64,000 nt of DNA from Trujillonella endophytica (GTDB lineage: Bacteria > Actinomycetota > Actinomycetes > Mycobacteriales > Geodermatophilaceae). The stretch spans positions 1 through 64,000 of the forward strand of contig NZ_FOEE01000005.1 in the NCBI RefSeq assembly GCF_900110555.1. Direction: 5' to 3'. The notes beneath the pieces are model-generated. The model saw nothing but the letters and a program-made list of their open reading frames with translations. It made no database searches and was not told the origin of the DNA. Positions within the stretch are counted from its first letter, which is position 1; each line of letters begins with the position of its first letter. The translations under genes and the position numbers were made by a program. Shown in pieces: positions 8,114 to 16,587 of the stretch.

Positions 8114-8890
8114 TCAGGCGGGGGCGAGTCGGGTGAGCGCGCCGCCGATGCGCGTGTTGCCCATGACGCCGACACCGAGGAGCTTCCGGGCGTCGTCGTC
8201 CAGGCCCGCCTTGGCCTCGGGGGAGAGCGCCTCGGTCCAGGTGATCTGCGGCCGGATGAAGTCCATCGCGTAGTAGGCGAAGAGCATCCGGCGCTGCTCG
8301 TCGGCCGTGACGTTGGCGCCGGAGGTGTGCCATAGCCGGCCGTCCATGGCGATGAACGAGCCGGCCGGGGCCTCGAAGGGGCGCATCAGCGGCTCCGGGT
8401 CGGCGGGGACGTCGGCGAAGGTCCGGAACCGGTGGCTGCCCGGCAGGTAGCGGGTGGCGCCGTTGTCGGCGTGGACGTCGTCCAGGCACCAGATGATGTT
8501 GAGGACCCACGGGTCGTCCCAGGGGGCCGGCACCGACAGCGCCTGGTCGGAGTGCATGCGCATCGACCCGGACCCGGGCAGCGCGATGTTCGCCGTGAAG
8601 TTGGAGACCAGCACGTCCGGTCCGAGCGCCGCCTCCACCACGGCCCGCGCGGACGGCCGGCGCATGAGGTCCAGGAAGAAGGGGTCGCGCGCCGGCAGGT
8701 TGTAGACCCGGATGTTCGACGCGTTCGGGTCCAGCCGCGCGTCGTGACCCGGCACGCCGGCCTCGCGCGAGGCGTCGATCGCGCGGTCGAGGGCCGCGCG
8801 GGCCTCGCCGAGCTCGGTGGGGGAGAGGGCGCCGTCGACGACGCAGAAGCCCTCGTCCCGCAGGTGGCGCAGAGCGTCGTCCGCAATCAT
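8114..8890 (-). CDS. Phytanoyl-CoA dioxygenase (PhyH) family protein
   Basis: This is a 258-residue PhyH-type oxygenase. The iron ligands are His113 and Asp115 in RMHSDQ and His188 in GRLWHTSG, and the 2-oxoglutarate-binding arginine probably lies in the EEQRRMLFAYY-type segment after it. The ATG at 8890 follows GAGGGG. It is the first gene of a complement-strand operon (8890 to 5014) and is divergent from the TetR gene at 9042. Two different palindromes in the gap mark it as TetR-controlled. Substrate unknown. Confidence 0.85.
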   Translation of the reverse strand: MIADDALRHLRDEGFCVVDGALSPTELGEARAALDRAIDASREAGVPGHDARLDPNASNIRVYNLPARDPFFLDLMRRPSARAVVEAALGPDVLVSNFTANIALPGSGSMRMHSDQALSVPAPWDDPWVLNIIWCLDDVHADNGATRYLPGSHRFRTFADVPADPEPLMRPFEAPAGSFIAMDGRLWHTSGANVTADEQRRMLFAYYAMDFIRPQITWTEALSPEAKAGLDDDARKLLGVGVMGNTRIGGALTRLAPA

Positions 8891-8944
8891 GGGTGCGTAC
8901 CCCTCGGGAGGCTCGGGACGCCGTCGCGCGGGCCCGGCCCGGAG

Positions 8945-8993
8945 TCGACGTCGATGTCACATACAGGCTGTATGTACACCCGATCGGTGTCAA
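8945..8993 (-). promoter_or_regulatory. Divergent control region between PhyH operon and TetR
   Basis: On the complement strand a TTGACA -35 box lies at 8993-8988. The downstream bases hold a perfect 17-base palindrome ACATACAGGCTGTATGT at 8959-8975 (8-base arms, one-base centre). Beside it is CGACGTCGATGTCA at 8946-8959, which matches the operator at 9686-9699 and 17021-17034 at 12 of 14 bases. Both would sit in the core or start region of the PhyH promoter. Which protein binds which site is inference. Confidence 0.5.
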
Positions 8994-9041
8994 GGGTCAC
9001 AGGCCGGCGGTCGTCGTCGGCGGCGTCTCTAGGGTCGGGGT

Positions 9042-9635
9042 GTGACGGCGGCGGGCGAGGCGAAGGCAGTGCGTGCGGCTGCGACCCGGTCGACGCTGCT
9101 CGCCGTCGCCCGGGAGCGGTTCGCCGAGGCGGGGTACCACGCGACCAGCACGACGGACCTGGTCGCGCTGGCGTCCGTGACCCGCGGGGCGCTCTACCAC
9201 CACTTCGCCGACAAGGAGGCCCTGTTCGAGGCCGTCCTGCGGGAGGTGGCCGACGACGTCAACAAGCGGGCGCAGGCGACGGTGGCCGGCCTGTCGGGCG
9301 ACACCTGGCGGCAGATGACCGAGTCGTTCGATGCCTATCTGGGGCTCGTGACCGCCGACGCCGGCATCCAGCGGATCCTCCTGATCGACGGGCCCGCGGT
9401 CCTCGGCTGGGGCCGGTGGCGGGACCTGCAGGCGGAGCTGATCCTCGCCGACGTCGTCACGACGCTGCGCATGCTGATGGACTCCGGCGTCGTCGCACGA
9501 CGGCCGCCCGAGCCGCTGGCCCAGCTGGTGCTCGCCCTGCTCAACGAGGCGGCGCTGGAGATCGCGCACGGCACGGCGGCCGAGGTGGCCGGCGACGCCC
9601 TGCACGTCCTGGTCCGCGGGCTCCGCGCGGCGTGA
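9042..9635 (+). CDS. TetR-family regulator, likely local regulator of the catabolic operons
   Basis: This is a 197-residue TetR protein. Its HTH spans about residues 25-60 (ATSTTDLVALASVTRGALYHHF is the HTH core), and the C-terminal helices carry a WGRWRDLQAE segment. It starts with GTG six bases after a TAGGGT -10 box and lacks a Shine-Dalgarno sequence, so it is probably leaderless. It is divergent from the PhyH operon and precedes the 9810 operon. The TGAC-N6-GTCA motif found at both neighbouring promoters and at 17021 makes it the best candidate for binding those sites. Confidence 0.85.
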   Translation: MTAAGEAKAVRAAATRSTLLAVARERFAEAGYHATSTTDLVALASVTRGALYHHFADKEALFEAVLREVADDVNKRAQATVAGLSGDTWRQMTESFDAYLGLVTADAGIQRILLIDGPAVLGWGRWRDLQAELILADVVTTLRMLMDSGVVARRPPEPLAQLVLALLNEAALEIAHGTAAEVAGDALHVLVRGLRAA

Positions 9636-9655
9636 GCGCCGGGCGGGAGGGTGGC

Positions 9656-9704
9656 TTGACAGGTCCGACCGGCGTCCATAACTTCTGACGTCGAAGTCAA
9701 TTCT
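9656..9704 (+). promoter_or_regulatory. Promoter and operator of the 9810-16977 operon
   Basis: TTGACA at 9656-9661 and TAACTT at 9679-9684 are separated by 17 bases. Immediately downstream is the near-perfect palindrome TGACGTCGAAGTCA (9686-9699). The 22 bases 9683-9704 are repeated exactly at 17018-17039 with the same promoter geometry, although the surrounding sequence differs. This position, right at the start site, suits a repressor. Confidence 0.7.
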
Positions 9705-9809
9705 CGGGTGGTGCCCGTTCCCTCGTCTCCGGGCGCGCCGGGAGAGGGTCCGGGCGCTCGCACGGGGCGCCGTCGGCCCCGGGGCAACCCAGCACGCGAG
9801 ACGGAGGCA

Positions 9810-10913
9810 ATGGTGCCCAAGAGGGTGTTCGTCCCCAACCGCCTGATCGGCGATGCCGAGCGGATCTTCACCGAGGCGGGGGTCGAGGTCGCCTACGGGC
9901 TGCCCGCCGAGCTGCGCGGCCTGGGCGGCAGCCCGGAGCTGCAGCAGCAGCGGCGCGAGGCGTTCGAGGCCGCCCTGGCCGAGCACCTCGCCGGTGCGCA
10001 CGCGCTCCAGGCGATCGGCCTGGGCGCGCAGCTGCCCGTGACCGCCGAGCTGCTGGACTCCGCGCCGAGGCTCGAGGTCGTGTTCGTGCCGAGCGCGGGC
10101 GTCGACGTCATCGACGTGGCCGCGGCCACCGAGCGCGGTGTCGCGGTCGTCAACGCCGCGGGCAACAACTACTCCTCGGTCGCGGAGCACGCCGTCGGCC
10201 TCATGCTCTCGCTGACCCGGCTGATCGCCCGGACCGACCGCTCGGCCCATGCCGACGGGCGCCAGGTGTCGACGCTGTCGCTGGGCCTCACGCCGGGGCT
10301 CGTGCGCGGCAAGACGGTCGGGGTCATCGGCTTCGGCTTCATCGGCCGCGAGGTGGCCCGCATCTGCACCGCCGGCTTCGGCATGCGCGCGCTGGCCTAC
10401 GACCCGTTCGCCAACCCGATCGAGGCCGAGCGGCTGGGCGTGGAGCTCGTCGACGACCTCGCCGACCTCATGGCCCGCAGCGACGTCGTCAGCGTGCACA
10501 GCCCGCTGACCGCGGCGACGCGGAACCTGGTCGGCGCCGAGCAGCTGGCCGCGATGAAGCCGTCGGCGCTGCTGCTCAACACCTCCCGCGGCGGCACCGT
10601 GGACACCGACGCGCTGGTGGCGGCCCTCCAGGAGGGCCGGATCGCCGGCGCCGGCCTCGACGTCACCGAGCCCGAGCCGCTGCCCGAGGGGCATCCGCTG
10701 TACTCGCTGGACAACGTCGTGCTGACCCCGCACTCGGCGGGGAACGCCCCGGAGTCCGCTGCCCGCGCCGGTTCCATGTCGGCCACCGACGTCGTCCGCG
10801 CGCTGCGCGGCGACCGCCCCACCAACCTCGTCAACCCCGACGTCTGGCCCGCCGTCACGGCGCGGCAGGCCGCGGCCGCCCAGGCCACCACGAGCACAGG
10901 AGCGTCCGCGTGA
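9810..10913 (+). CDS. D-isomer-specific 2-hydroxyacid dehydrogenase
   Basis: This is a 367-residue NAD-dependent dehydrogenase. The Rossmann motif is GKTVGVIGFGFIG at about 167-179, followed by SRGGTVDTDALVAAL and GAGLDVTEPEPLP, with the catalytic histidine in LTPHSAG. The ATG at 9810 has GGAGG directly before it; an upstream GTG in the same frame only adds Pro/Arg-rich sequence. The family interconverts 2-keto and D-2-hydroxy acids. It heads the operon and overlaps the aldolase by GTGA, which fits an aldolase that makes or uses a 2-keto acid. Confidence 0.88.
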   Translation: MVPKRVFVPNRLIGDAERIFTEAGVEVAYGLPAELRGLGGSPELQQQRREAFEAALAEHLAGAHALQAIGLGAQLPVTAELLDSAPRLEVVFVPSAGVDVIDVAAATERGVAVVNAAGNNYSSVAEHAVGLMLSLTRLIARTDRSAHADGRQVSTLSLGLTPGLVRGKTVGVIGFGFIGREVARICTAGFGMRALAYDPFANPIEAERLGVELVDDLADLMARSDVVSVHSPLTAATRNLVGAEQLAAMKPSALLLNTSRGGTVDTDALVAALQEGRIAGAGLDVTEPEPLPEGHPLYSLDNVVLTPHSAGNAPESAARAGSMSATDVVRALRGDRPTNLVNPDVWPAVTARQAAAAQATTSTGASA

Positions 10914-11680
10914 ACCCCATCCGTGCCAAGGTCGACTCCGGCAGCCCGGCCGTCGGCGCCTGGGTGCTGTCGCCCAGCGGCCTGGCCGCCGAGGTGTTCG
11001 GCTCGACGGGCTTCGACTTCCTCATCCTCGACGCCCAGCACGGCGGCATCACGTGGGACAACATGCTCGCCGTCCTGCAGGGCCTGGGCGCCTCGACGAG
11101 CACGCCGCTGGTCCGGGTCGGCTGGAACGACCCGACGTCGATCATGCGCGCGCTGGACCTGGGGGCCGCCGGGGTCATCGTCCCGATGGTCTCCACGGCC
11201 GAGGAGGCCGCCCGGGCCGCCGGCGCCACTCGCTACCCGCTGGACGGCTACCGCTCCTTCGGGCCGGTCCGGAAGCCGTCGTCGCCCGCGCAGGCCAACG
11301 AGAACGTGCTCTGCCTGCCGATGATCGAGACCGCCGAGGGCCTGGCCAACCTCGAGGAGATCGTGGCCACCCCCGGCGTGGACGGGATCTTCGTCGGCCC
11401 CGTCGACATGGCCCTGGCCCTCGGCCACACGGCGATCGACTACTCCGCGGTGCACCCCGCGGCGCTCGAGGCCCTCGACGAGGTGATCCGCGTCTGCCAC
11501 GCGCACGGGAAGCTGGCCGGATCGGTGACCCTGGGCGCGACCGGCGTCGCCGACCTGCTCGGCCGCGGCGTCGACTTCCTCACCGTGGGCTCCGACAACG
11601 CCTACCTCCGCCAGGGCGCCCGCCGCGACCTCGACACCGTCGCGGCCTGGCTGGCGAGCAACGACCGAAGCGAGGGCTGA
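10910..11680 (+). CDS. HpcH/HpaI-family aldolase/citrate lyase-like protein
   Basis: This is a 256-residue class II pyruvate-type aldolase of the HpcH/HpaI family, similar in size to 2-keto-3-deoxy-L-rhamnonate and 4-hydroxy-2-oxoheptanedioate aldolases. It has LILDAQHGG near the N-terminus, GVIVPMVSTAEEA, a metal-binding region around CLPMIETAEGLANLEEI and FVGPVDMALALG. These enzymes cleave 4-hydroxy-2-ketoacids to pyruvate and an aldehyde with a divalent metal. The GTG start overlaps the dehydrogenase stop. Together they suggest a pathway that ends in retro-aldol cleavage. Confidence 0.88.
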   Translation: MNPIRAKVDSGSPAVGAWVLSPSGLAAEVFGSTGFDFLILDAQHGGITWDNMLAVLQGLGASTSTPLVRVGWNDPTSIMRALDLGAAGVIVPMVSTAEEAARAAGATRYPLDGYRSFGPVRKPSSPAQANENVLCLPMIETAEGLANLEEIVATPGVDGIFVGPVDMALALGHTAIDYSAVHPAALEALDEVIRVCHAHGKLAGSVTLGATGVADLLGRGVDFLTVGSDNAYLRQGARRDLDTVAAWLASNDRSEG

Positions 11681-11684
11681 CGCG

Positions 11685-11876
11685 ATGAAGGTGCACGTGG
11701 ACTGGGACCTGTGCGACGGCAACGCCGTCTGCACGCTGGAGGCGCCCGAGGTGTTCCAGATGGACGACGACGACAACCTGCAGGTGCTGCAGGAGGAGCC
11801 GGGCGAGGAGCTGCGGGCCCAGGTGCAGGCCGCGGCGAACATCTGCCCCAAGCGCGCGATCAGCATCGAGGGCTAG
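11685..11876 (+). CDS. Ferredoxin, single 3Fe-4S cluster, P450 partner type
   Basis: This is a 63-residue acidic ferredoxin. Three cysteines are placed at 10, 16 and 54 (C-x5-C and a C-terminal CPK), which is the pattern of actinobacterial 3Fe-4S ferredoxins that pass electrons to cytochromes P450. It starts with ATG four bases after the aldolase stop. The P450 three genes downstream is its obvious partner. No ferredoxin reductase is nearby, so one from elsewhere must serve it. Confidence 0.9.
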   Translation: MKVHVDWDLCDGNAVCTLEAPEVFQMDDDDNLQVLQEEPGEELRAQVQAAANICPKRAISIEG

Positions 11877-11884
11877 GCGCTCCG

Positions 11885-12058
11885 GTGCTCGCGGTGCGCT
11901 GCCCGTGCGGCCTGGAGGTCACGGGGGAGGGGGACGAGGCGCTGGTCGCCGCCGTGCAGGCGCACCTGGCCGACCGGCATCCCCGGCTCGTGGGCGCCTA
12001 CGACGCGGACGACATCCTCTCCCTGGCCTACCGGCGCCCGGGGACGGCGGCCTCGTGA
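11885..12058 (+). CDS. Small DUF1059-like protein
   Basis: This is a 57-residue protein with RCPCGLEVTGEGDEALVAA and AHLADRHP. A CxCG pair, a V-T-G-E centre and a terminal H-x4-H match the DUF1059 pattern of small proteins of unknown role. GTG at 11885 lies eight bases after the ferredoxin stop. Its stop overlaps the next start by four bases. I cannot assign a function; its fixed place between a ferredoxin and an oxidoreductase suggests a role with the redox enzymes. Confidence 0.7.
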   Translation: MLAVRCPCGLEVTGEGDEALVAAVQAHLADRHPRLVGAYDADDILSLAYRRPGTAAS

Positions 12059-13161
12059 AGGTGCTCGTCGCCGGGGCGAGCGGCCTCGTCGGCCGGGCCG
12101 CGGCGGAGGCGTTCGCGGCGCGGCCGGAGTGGGACGTCGTCGGCGTCTCGCGGCGCGCGCCCGACCTCGGCCCCGGCATCGAGTCGGAGGCGCTCGACCT
12201 CACCGACGCCGGTGCCTGCCGGGCCGTCGCGGCGGGGCATCCCGACGTCACGCACCTGGTCTACGCCGCCACGTACGAGGCGCCGGGGCTGGCCGGCGGC
12301 TGGTTCGACGACGACGTCATCGACCTGAACGCCGCCATGCTGCGCAACCTCGTCGAGGCCCTCGAGGAGCACGCGCCGGGCCTGGAGCACGTGAGCCTGC
12401 TGCACGGCACCAAGGCCTACGGGCTGCACACCGGGCTGCCGGTGACGCCGGCGATGGTGCCGCTGCGCGAGCGGCTGCCCCGCATCGAGCACCGGAACTT
12501 CTACTTCGTGCAGGAGGAGTACCTGCGCTCCCGGCCGGCCGGCCGGGGGCTGACGGTGTTCCGGCCGACCGTCGTGTACGGCGAGGCGACCGGCAACAAC
12601 ATGAACCCGCTGCTGCCGCTCGTGGTGTACGCGGCGCTGCTGCGCGAGCGGGGGGAACCGCTGCACCGGCCCTGGGCGGCCGACCGGGTGCCCCTGCTCG
12701 TGGAGGCCGTCGACGCCGGGCTCGTCGGGGAGGCGCTCGTCTGGGCGGCGACGGCGCCGGCGGCCCGCGGCGAGACGTTCAACCTCACCAACGGCGACGT
12801 CTTCACGTGGGAGGGGCTGTGGCCCGCGCTCGCCGACGAGCTGGGCATGGTGGCGGGGGAGCACCGGCCCGTCTCCTTCGCCGGCGACGTCCGCGGCCGC
12901 GGCGCGGAGTGGGCCGCCCTGGTGGACCGGCACGGCCTGGCCGCACCGCGCGACCTCGACGCCTTCGTCGGCGCGAACTCCTTCGTCTACACCGACATCG
13001 TCGTCCCGGGACGCGGGGTGCCCGCACTTCCGGCGCTCAACAGCACCATCAAGGTCCGGCAGGCGGGGTTCGCCGCGTGCCTGGACACCGAGGACATGGT
13101 CCGACGTTCGATCCGCGGCCTCCGGCAGGCGCGGATGATCCCCGGGAAGGAGTCAGCGTGA
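12055..13161 (+). CDS. SDR reductase of the PRISE / VEP1 (progesterone 5-beta-reductase-iridoid synthase-like) type
   Basis: This 368-residue extended SDR opens with VKVLVAGASGLVGRAAAE. It has HGTKAYG at 117-123 and RNFYFVQEE at 147-155, in place of the classical YxxxK; this aromatic motif is typical of PRISE enzymes, which reduce activated C=C bonds of enones with NADPH. The GTG start overlaps the DUF1059 stop and the GTGA end overlaps the P450. Plant relatives act on steroid enones and 8-oxogeranial, so a terpenoid or other enone substrate is plausible but unproven. Confidence 0.8.
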   Translation: MKVLVAGASGLVGRAAAEAFAARPEWDVVGVSRRAPDLGPGIESEALDLTDAGACRAVAAGHPDVTHLVYAATYEAPGLAGGWFDDDVIDLNAAMLRNLVEALEEHAPGLEHVSLLHGTKAYGLHTGLPVTPAMVPLRERLPRIEHRNFYFVQEEYLRSRPAGRGLTVFRPTVVYGEATGNNMNPLLPLVVYAALLRERGEPLHRPWAADRVPLLVEAVDAGLVGEALVWAATAPAARGETFNLTNGDVFTWEGLWPALADELGMVAGEHRPVSFAGDVRGRGAEWAALVDRHGLAAPRDLDAFVGANSFVYTDIVVPGRGVPALPALNSTIKVRQAGFAACLDTEDMVRRSIRGLRQARMIPGKESA

Positions 13162-14414
13162 CGCTGACCGACGAGTTCGCCTACGACCCGTTCGCCGCGG
13201 AGGTGATGGCGAATCCGCTGCCCTTCTACGAGGTCCTGCGCGAGCAGCACCCCGTCTACTACGTCGAGAAGTACGACACGTTCTTCCTCTCGCGCTTCGA
13301 GGACAGCTGGGACTTCCTGTCCTTCGCCGACAACGAGTTCGTCTCGACCGAGGGCAGCGTGTTCACCCCCTCCGACGTCGCGCACCGCAACGAGGGCCCG
13401 CTGGCCGACCCGCCGACGACGCCGCTGGGCAGCCACCTGCGGTACGGCTCCCCGACGTACGAGATCGTCCGGCAGGCCCACGGCAAGCCGATGCGCCCGG
13501 GCGCGGTCCGCAAGATGGAGGGCGTCATCCGGGAGACCGTGGGCGGGCTGCTCGACGCCCTGCTCCCCACGGGCCGGTTCGACCTCGTGCACGAGTTCGG
13601 CGGCATCGTCGCCGCCTCCACGGTCTGCCGGCTGCTCGGCATCCCGACCGAGCACGCCGCGGACCTGCTGGACACGGTCAACGCGATGACGCGGACCGAC
13701 CACGACGAGCCCGGGTTCGCCCGCGACCCGGCGATCTACGCGAAGCTGCGGGGCTTCCTCGTCCCCGAGATCCGGGCGCGCCGCGCCGCCGGCGCCGACG
13801 GGAGCGTGCCGGCCCTCGACGGGATGATCAACCTGCGCATCGACGGGCGGGAGCTGACCGACGAGGAGATCGCCGTCAACCTGCTGTGCGTCGAGGCCGG
13901 GGGCACGGAGACGGTGCCCAAGGTCTTCGCCCACGGGCTGATGGAGCTGTGGCGCCACCCGGAGCAGCTCGCCGCCGTGCGCGCCGATCCCGTCGCCAAC
14001 GCCGGCGCTGCGGTCGAGGAGATGCTCCGGTTCTGCGGCCCCGCGCAGTGGTTCGCCCGGACCTGCCGGACGGAGTCGGTCGTCGCGGGGCAGGTCGTCC
14101 GGCCCGGCCAGCGGGTCGCGTACCTGACCCAGTCGGCCAACCGCGATCCGCGGGAGTTCGGCGCGGACGCCGACGAGTTCCGCTGGGACCGCCCCATCCC
14201 GCGCTCGCTGGCGTTCGGCCGCGGCCAGCACTTCTGCATCGGCGTGCACGTCGCCCGCCTGGAGCTGCGGATCATGCTGGAGGAGTTCCTGGCCCGGGTC
14301 GCGGACTTCGAGATCGACGTCGACGGCGCCGTCCGCGAGCCGTCGAGCTTCCAGTGGGGCTACGGCGTGGTGCCGGTCGTGATCGGGCAGCTCGCCGGCG
14401 GGACGACGGCGTGA
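13158..14414 (+). CDS. Cytochrome P450
   Basis: This is a 418-residue soluble bacterial P450. The I-helix oxygen-activating motif appears as AGGTETVP, the ExxR as EEMLR, and the heme loop as FGRGQHFCIG with Cys360 as thiolate ligand. Length is normal. In the I helix the acid before Thr is Glu (GTET), as in many CYP107/125-like enzymes. It is coupled by four-base overlaps to the reductase before it and the acyl-CoA dehydrogenase after it, and a dedicated ferredoxin is upstream. It probably starts oxidation of the unknown pathway substrate. Confidence 0.92.
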   Translation: MTLTDEFAYDPFAAEVMANPLPFYEVLREQHPVYYVEKYDTFFLSRFEDSWDFLSFADNEFVSTEGSVFTPSDVAHRNEGPLADPPTTPLGSHLRYGSPTYEIVRQAHGKPMRPGAVRKMEGVIRETVGGLLDALLPTGRFDLVHEFGGIVAASTVCRLLGIPTEHAADLLDTVNAMTRTDHDEPGFARDPAIYAKLRGFLVPEIRARRAAGADGSVPALDGMINLRIDGRELTDEEIAVNLLCVEAGGTETVPKVFAHGLMELWRHPEQLAAVRADPVANAGAAVEEMLRFCGPAQWFARTCRTESVVAGQVVRPGQRVAYLTQSANRDPREFGADADEFRWDRPIPRSLAFGRGQHFCIGVHVARLELRIMLEEFLARVADFEIDVDGAVREPSSFQWGYGVVPVVIGQLAGGTTA

Positions 14415-16549
14415 CGGTCGACGCCGAGGACCTGGAGCTCCTCCGGTCCAGTGCCCGCGGCGTCCTCGCCAAGTGCGGCGACCTCGCCGACCTGGGGCAG
14501 CTCGGGGTGCTGGGCCTGCTCACCCCGGAGGCGGCCGGAGGCAGCGGGTGGAACGTGGTGGAGGCGGTCGCCGTCGTCACCGAGGCGGGGCGGGCGCTGT
14601 CCGCGCTGCCGGTCGCGGGCACGCTCGTGGCCGCCGCGGCGCTGGCGTCGTCGCCGGAGACCGCCGACCTCGTCGAGGCGCTCGTCGAGGGGCGGACGGC
14701 CGGCGCGGTCGTGGAGCGGCCGGGTGCCGTCGCGGCGGCGGCCGGCTGGCGCGTCTCCGGAGCGTTCGCCGTGCCCGGTGCGCAGGCGCCCGGCGTGCTG
14801 GTCGTGGCGTCGCCCGGCGCGCCGCTGGTCGCCCTGGCCGACGCCGGCCTCACGACGCGGCCGCTGGCCGGCGGGCTCGACAGCAGCCGCGGCGTCGTCC
14901 ACGTGGCCGCCGCCGACGCCCCGGCCCGCGCGCTGCCGGACGCCGACCGGAACGCGCTCGCCGACGCCGCGGTGCTGCTCGCCGCCGCCGACACGCTCGG
15001 GGCCCTGGCCGTCACCGCCGAGCGGGTCACCCGCCACCTGGTCGACCGGGAGGCCTTCGGGCAGCCGCTGGCCGCGTTCCAGGCGCTGCAGCACCGGCTG
15101 GTGGACCTCGACGTCCTCGTGGCGGCCGCCGAGTCCCTGGTGTCCGCGGCCGCCGTCGCGCTGGCCGACCGCGCCCCGCACGCGGCCGCCCTCGTGCAGG
15201 CCGCGCACACGTTCCTGGCCGACCGGGCGCCCGCCGCGCTCGACGACTGCGTCCAGCTGTCCGGCGGGCTCGGCGTCACCTGGGAGTGGCCGGTGCACCA
15301 CGCGGTGCGCCGGGCGGTCGTCAACGCGGCGGTCCGGCTGCCCGTGGCGCCGGAGGTGGCCGACCTGCGCGCCGCCCTGGAGTCCGACCGGCCCGCGCTC
15401 GCCGGGACCGAGGAGGTCCGGCGGCACGTCCGCACCGTGATCGCCGAGAACGACCCGCCGCCGGCCCGCGAGGGGCACCGCGCCCCGACGACGCCGGAGC
15501 AGGAGGCGCGGCTGCGCGCCTGGTACCGGACCCTCTACGACACCGGCCTGCTCGGCGGCTGGTGGCCGCCGGAGTGGGGCGGCAGCCCGGGCTTCCGGCC
15601 GGTGCACCAGCTGACGGTCACCGAGGAGCTCATCCGCGCCCGCGCGCCCCGGCCCATCGACCAGGTGCAGCTGGCCAGTCACGTGCTGCTGCACTTCGGC
15701 ACCGAGGAGCAGAAGCAGCGGCACCTGCCCCGGATCCGCAGCGTCGAGGACGTCTGGTGCCAGCTGTTCAGCGAGCCCGGCGCCGGCAGCGACCTGGCCG
15801 GCGTCCGGACCCGCGGCGAGCGGCGCGACGACGGCTCGTGGGTGATCACCGGCCAGAAGACCTGGACGACCGACGGGCACTGGGCGCAGTACGGGCTGGC
15901 GCTGGTCCGCACGTCGACCGAGGCCAAGCGGCACGCCGGGCTGACCGTGTTCGTCGTCCCCATGGACGCCCCGGGCGTCGAGGTGCGGCCGATCCGGATG
16001 AACAGCGACGCCGTCGACATCAACGAGGCCTTCCTCGACGGCGTCGTGCTCGGCCCCGGGTCCGTGGTGGGCGAGGTCGGCCAGGGGTGGGCGATCGCGA
16101 TGTCCGGGCTGGACGTGGAGCGGGTCAACGTCGGCGCGAACGTCGTGCTGCTCCAGGAGCTGCTCTCCGACGTCCTCACCGTGGCCGAGGAGCTGCAGCT
16201 GGCCGGGGACCCCGTCGTGCGCAGCGACGTCGCCGGCCTGCTCGCCCGCTTCGAGGGCGCCCGCGCGTTCGTCGGCGGCCACGTCGAGCGCGTGCTCGCC
16301 GGCCGCGAGGGCGAGTCGGAGGGGCCGATCGCCAAGCTGCTCTACACCGAGGCCTACGTCGACATCGCGCGCTTCGGCGTGCAGCTGGCGACCACCTACG
16401 GTCCGGCGGAGGGCCGCGGGGCCGAGGCCGCGGGGCGGCTGCAGGACGCGTGGCTGTGGTCGCGGGTCCTGACGATCTCGGGCGGGAGCTCCGAGGTGAT
16501 GCGCAACATCCTCGCCAAGCGGCGGCTGCGGCTGCCCGCCGGACGATGA
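14411..16549 (+). CDS. Fused two-domain acyl-CoA dehydrogenase (FadE34-like)
   Basis: At 712 residues this is about twice the size of a standard acyl-CoA dehydrogenase. Residues 1 to about 335 form a degenerate dehydrogenase half ending in LSGGLGVTWEWPVHHAVRR. Residues 345-712 are a second, fuller half with WGGSPG, FSEPGAGSDLAGV at about 453-465, QKTWTT and SGGSSEVMRNILA. Fused enzymes of this size, such as mycobacterial FadE34 (ChsE3), act on steroid side-chain CoA esters, and related alpha2-beta2 pairs do the same. It starts with a GTG overlapping the P450 stop. A ring- or branched-substituent CoA ester substrate is plausible. Confidence 0.85.
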   Translation: MTVDAEDLELLRSSARGVLAKCGDLADLGQLGVLGLLTPEAAGGSGWNVVEAVAVVTEAGRALSALPVAGTLVAAAALASSPETADLVEALVEGRTAGAVVERPGAVAAAAGWRVSGAFAVPGAQAPGVLVVASPGAPLVALADAGLTTRPLAGGLDSSRGVVHVAAADAPARALPDADRNALADAAVLLAAADTLGALAVTAERVTRHLVDREAFGQPLAAFQALQHRLVDLDVLVAAAESLVSAAAVALADRAPHAAALVQAAHTFLADRAPAALDDCVQLSGGLGVTWEWPVHHAVRRAVVNAAVRLPVAPEVADLRAALESDRPALAGTEEVRRHVRTVIAENDPPPAREGHRAPTTPEQEARLRAWYRTLYDTGLLGGWWPPEWGGSPGFRPVHQLTVTEELIRARAPRPIDQVQLASHVLLHFGTEEQKQRHLPRIRSVEDVWCQLFSEPGAGSDLAGVRTRGERRDDGSWVITGQKTWTTDGHWAQYGLALVRTSTEAKRHAGLTVFVVPMDAPGVEVRPIRMNSDAVDINEAFLDGVVLGPGSVVGEVGQGWAIAMSGLDVERVNVGANVVLLQELLSDVLTVAEELQLAGDPVVRSDVAGLLARFEGARAFVGGHVERVLAGREGESEGPIAKLLYTEAYVDIARFGVQLATTYGPAEGRGAEAAGRLQDAWLWSRVLTISGGSSEVMRNILAKRRLRLPAGR

Positions 16550-16587
16550 GGGGTCACGACGATGCGGAACGACAGGGGAGTGGCGCG

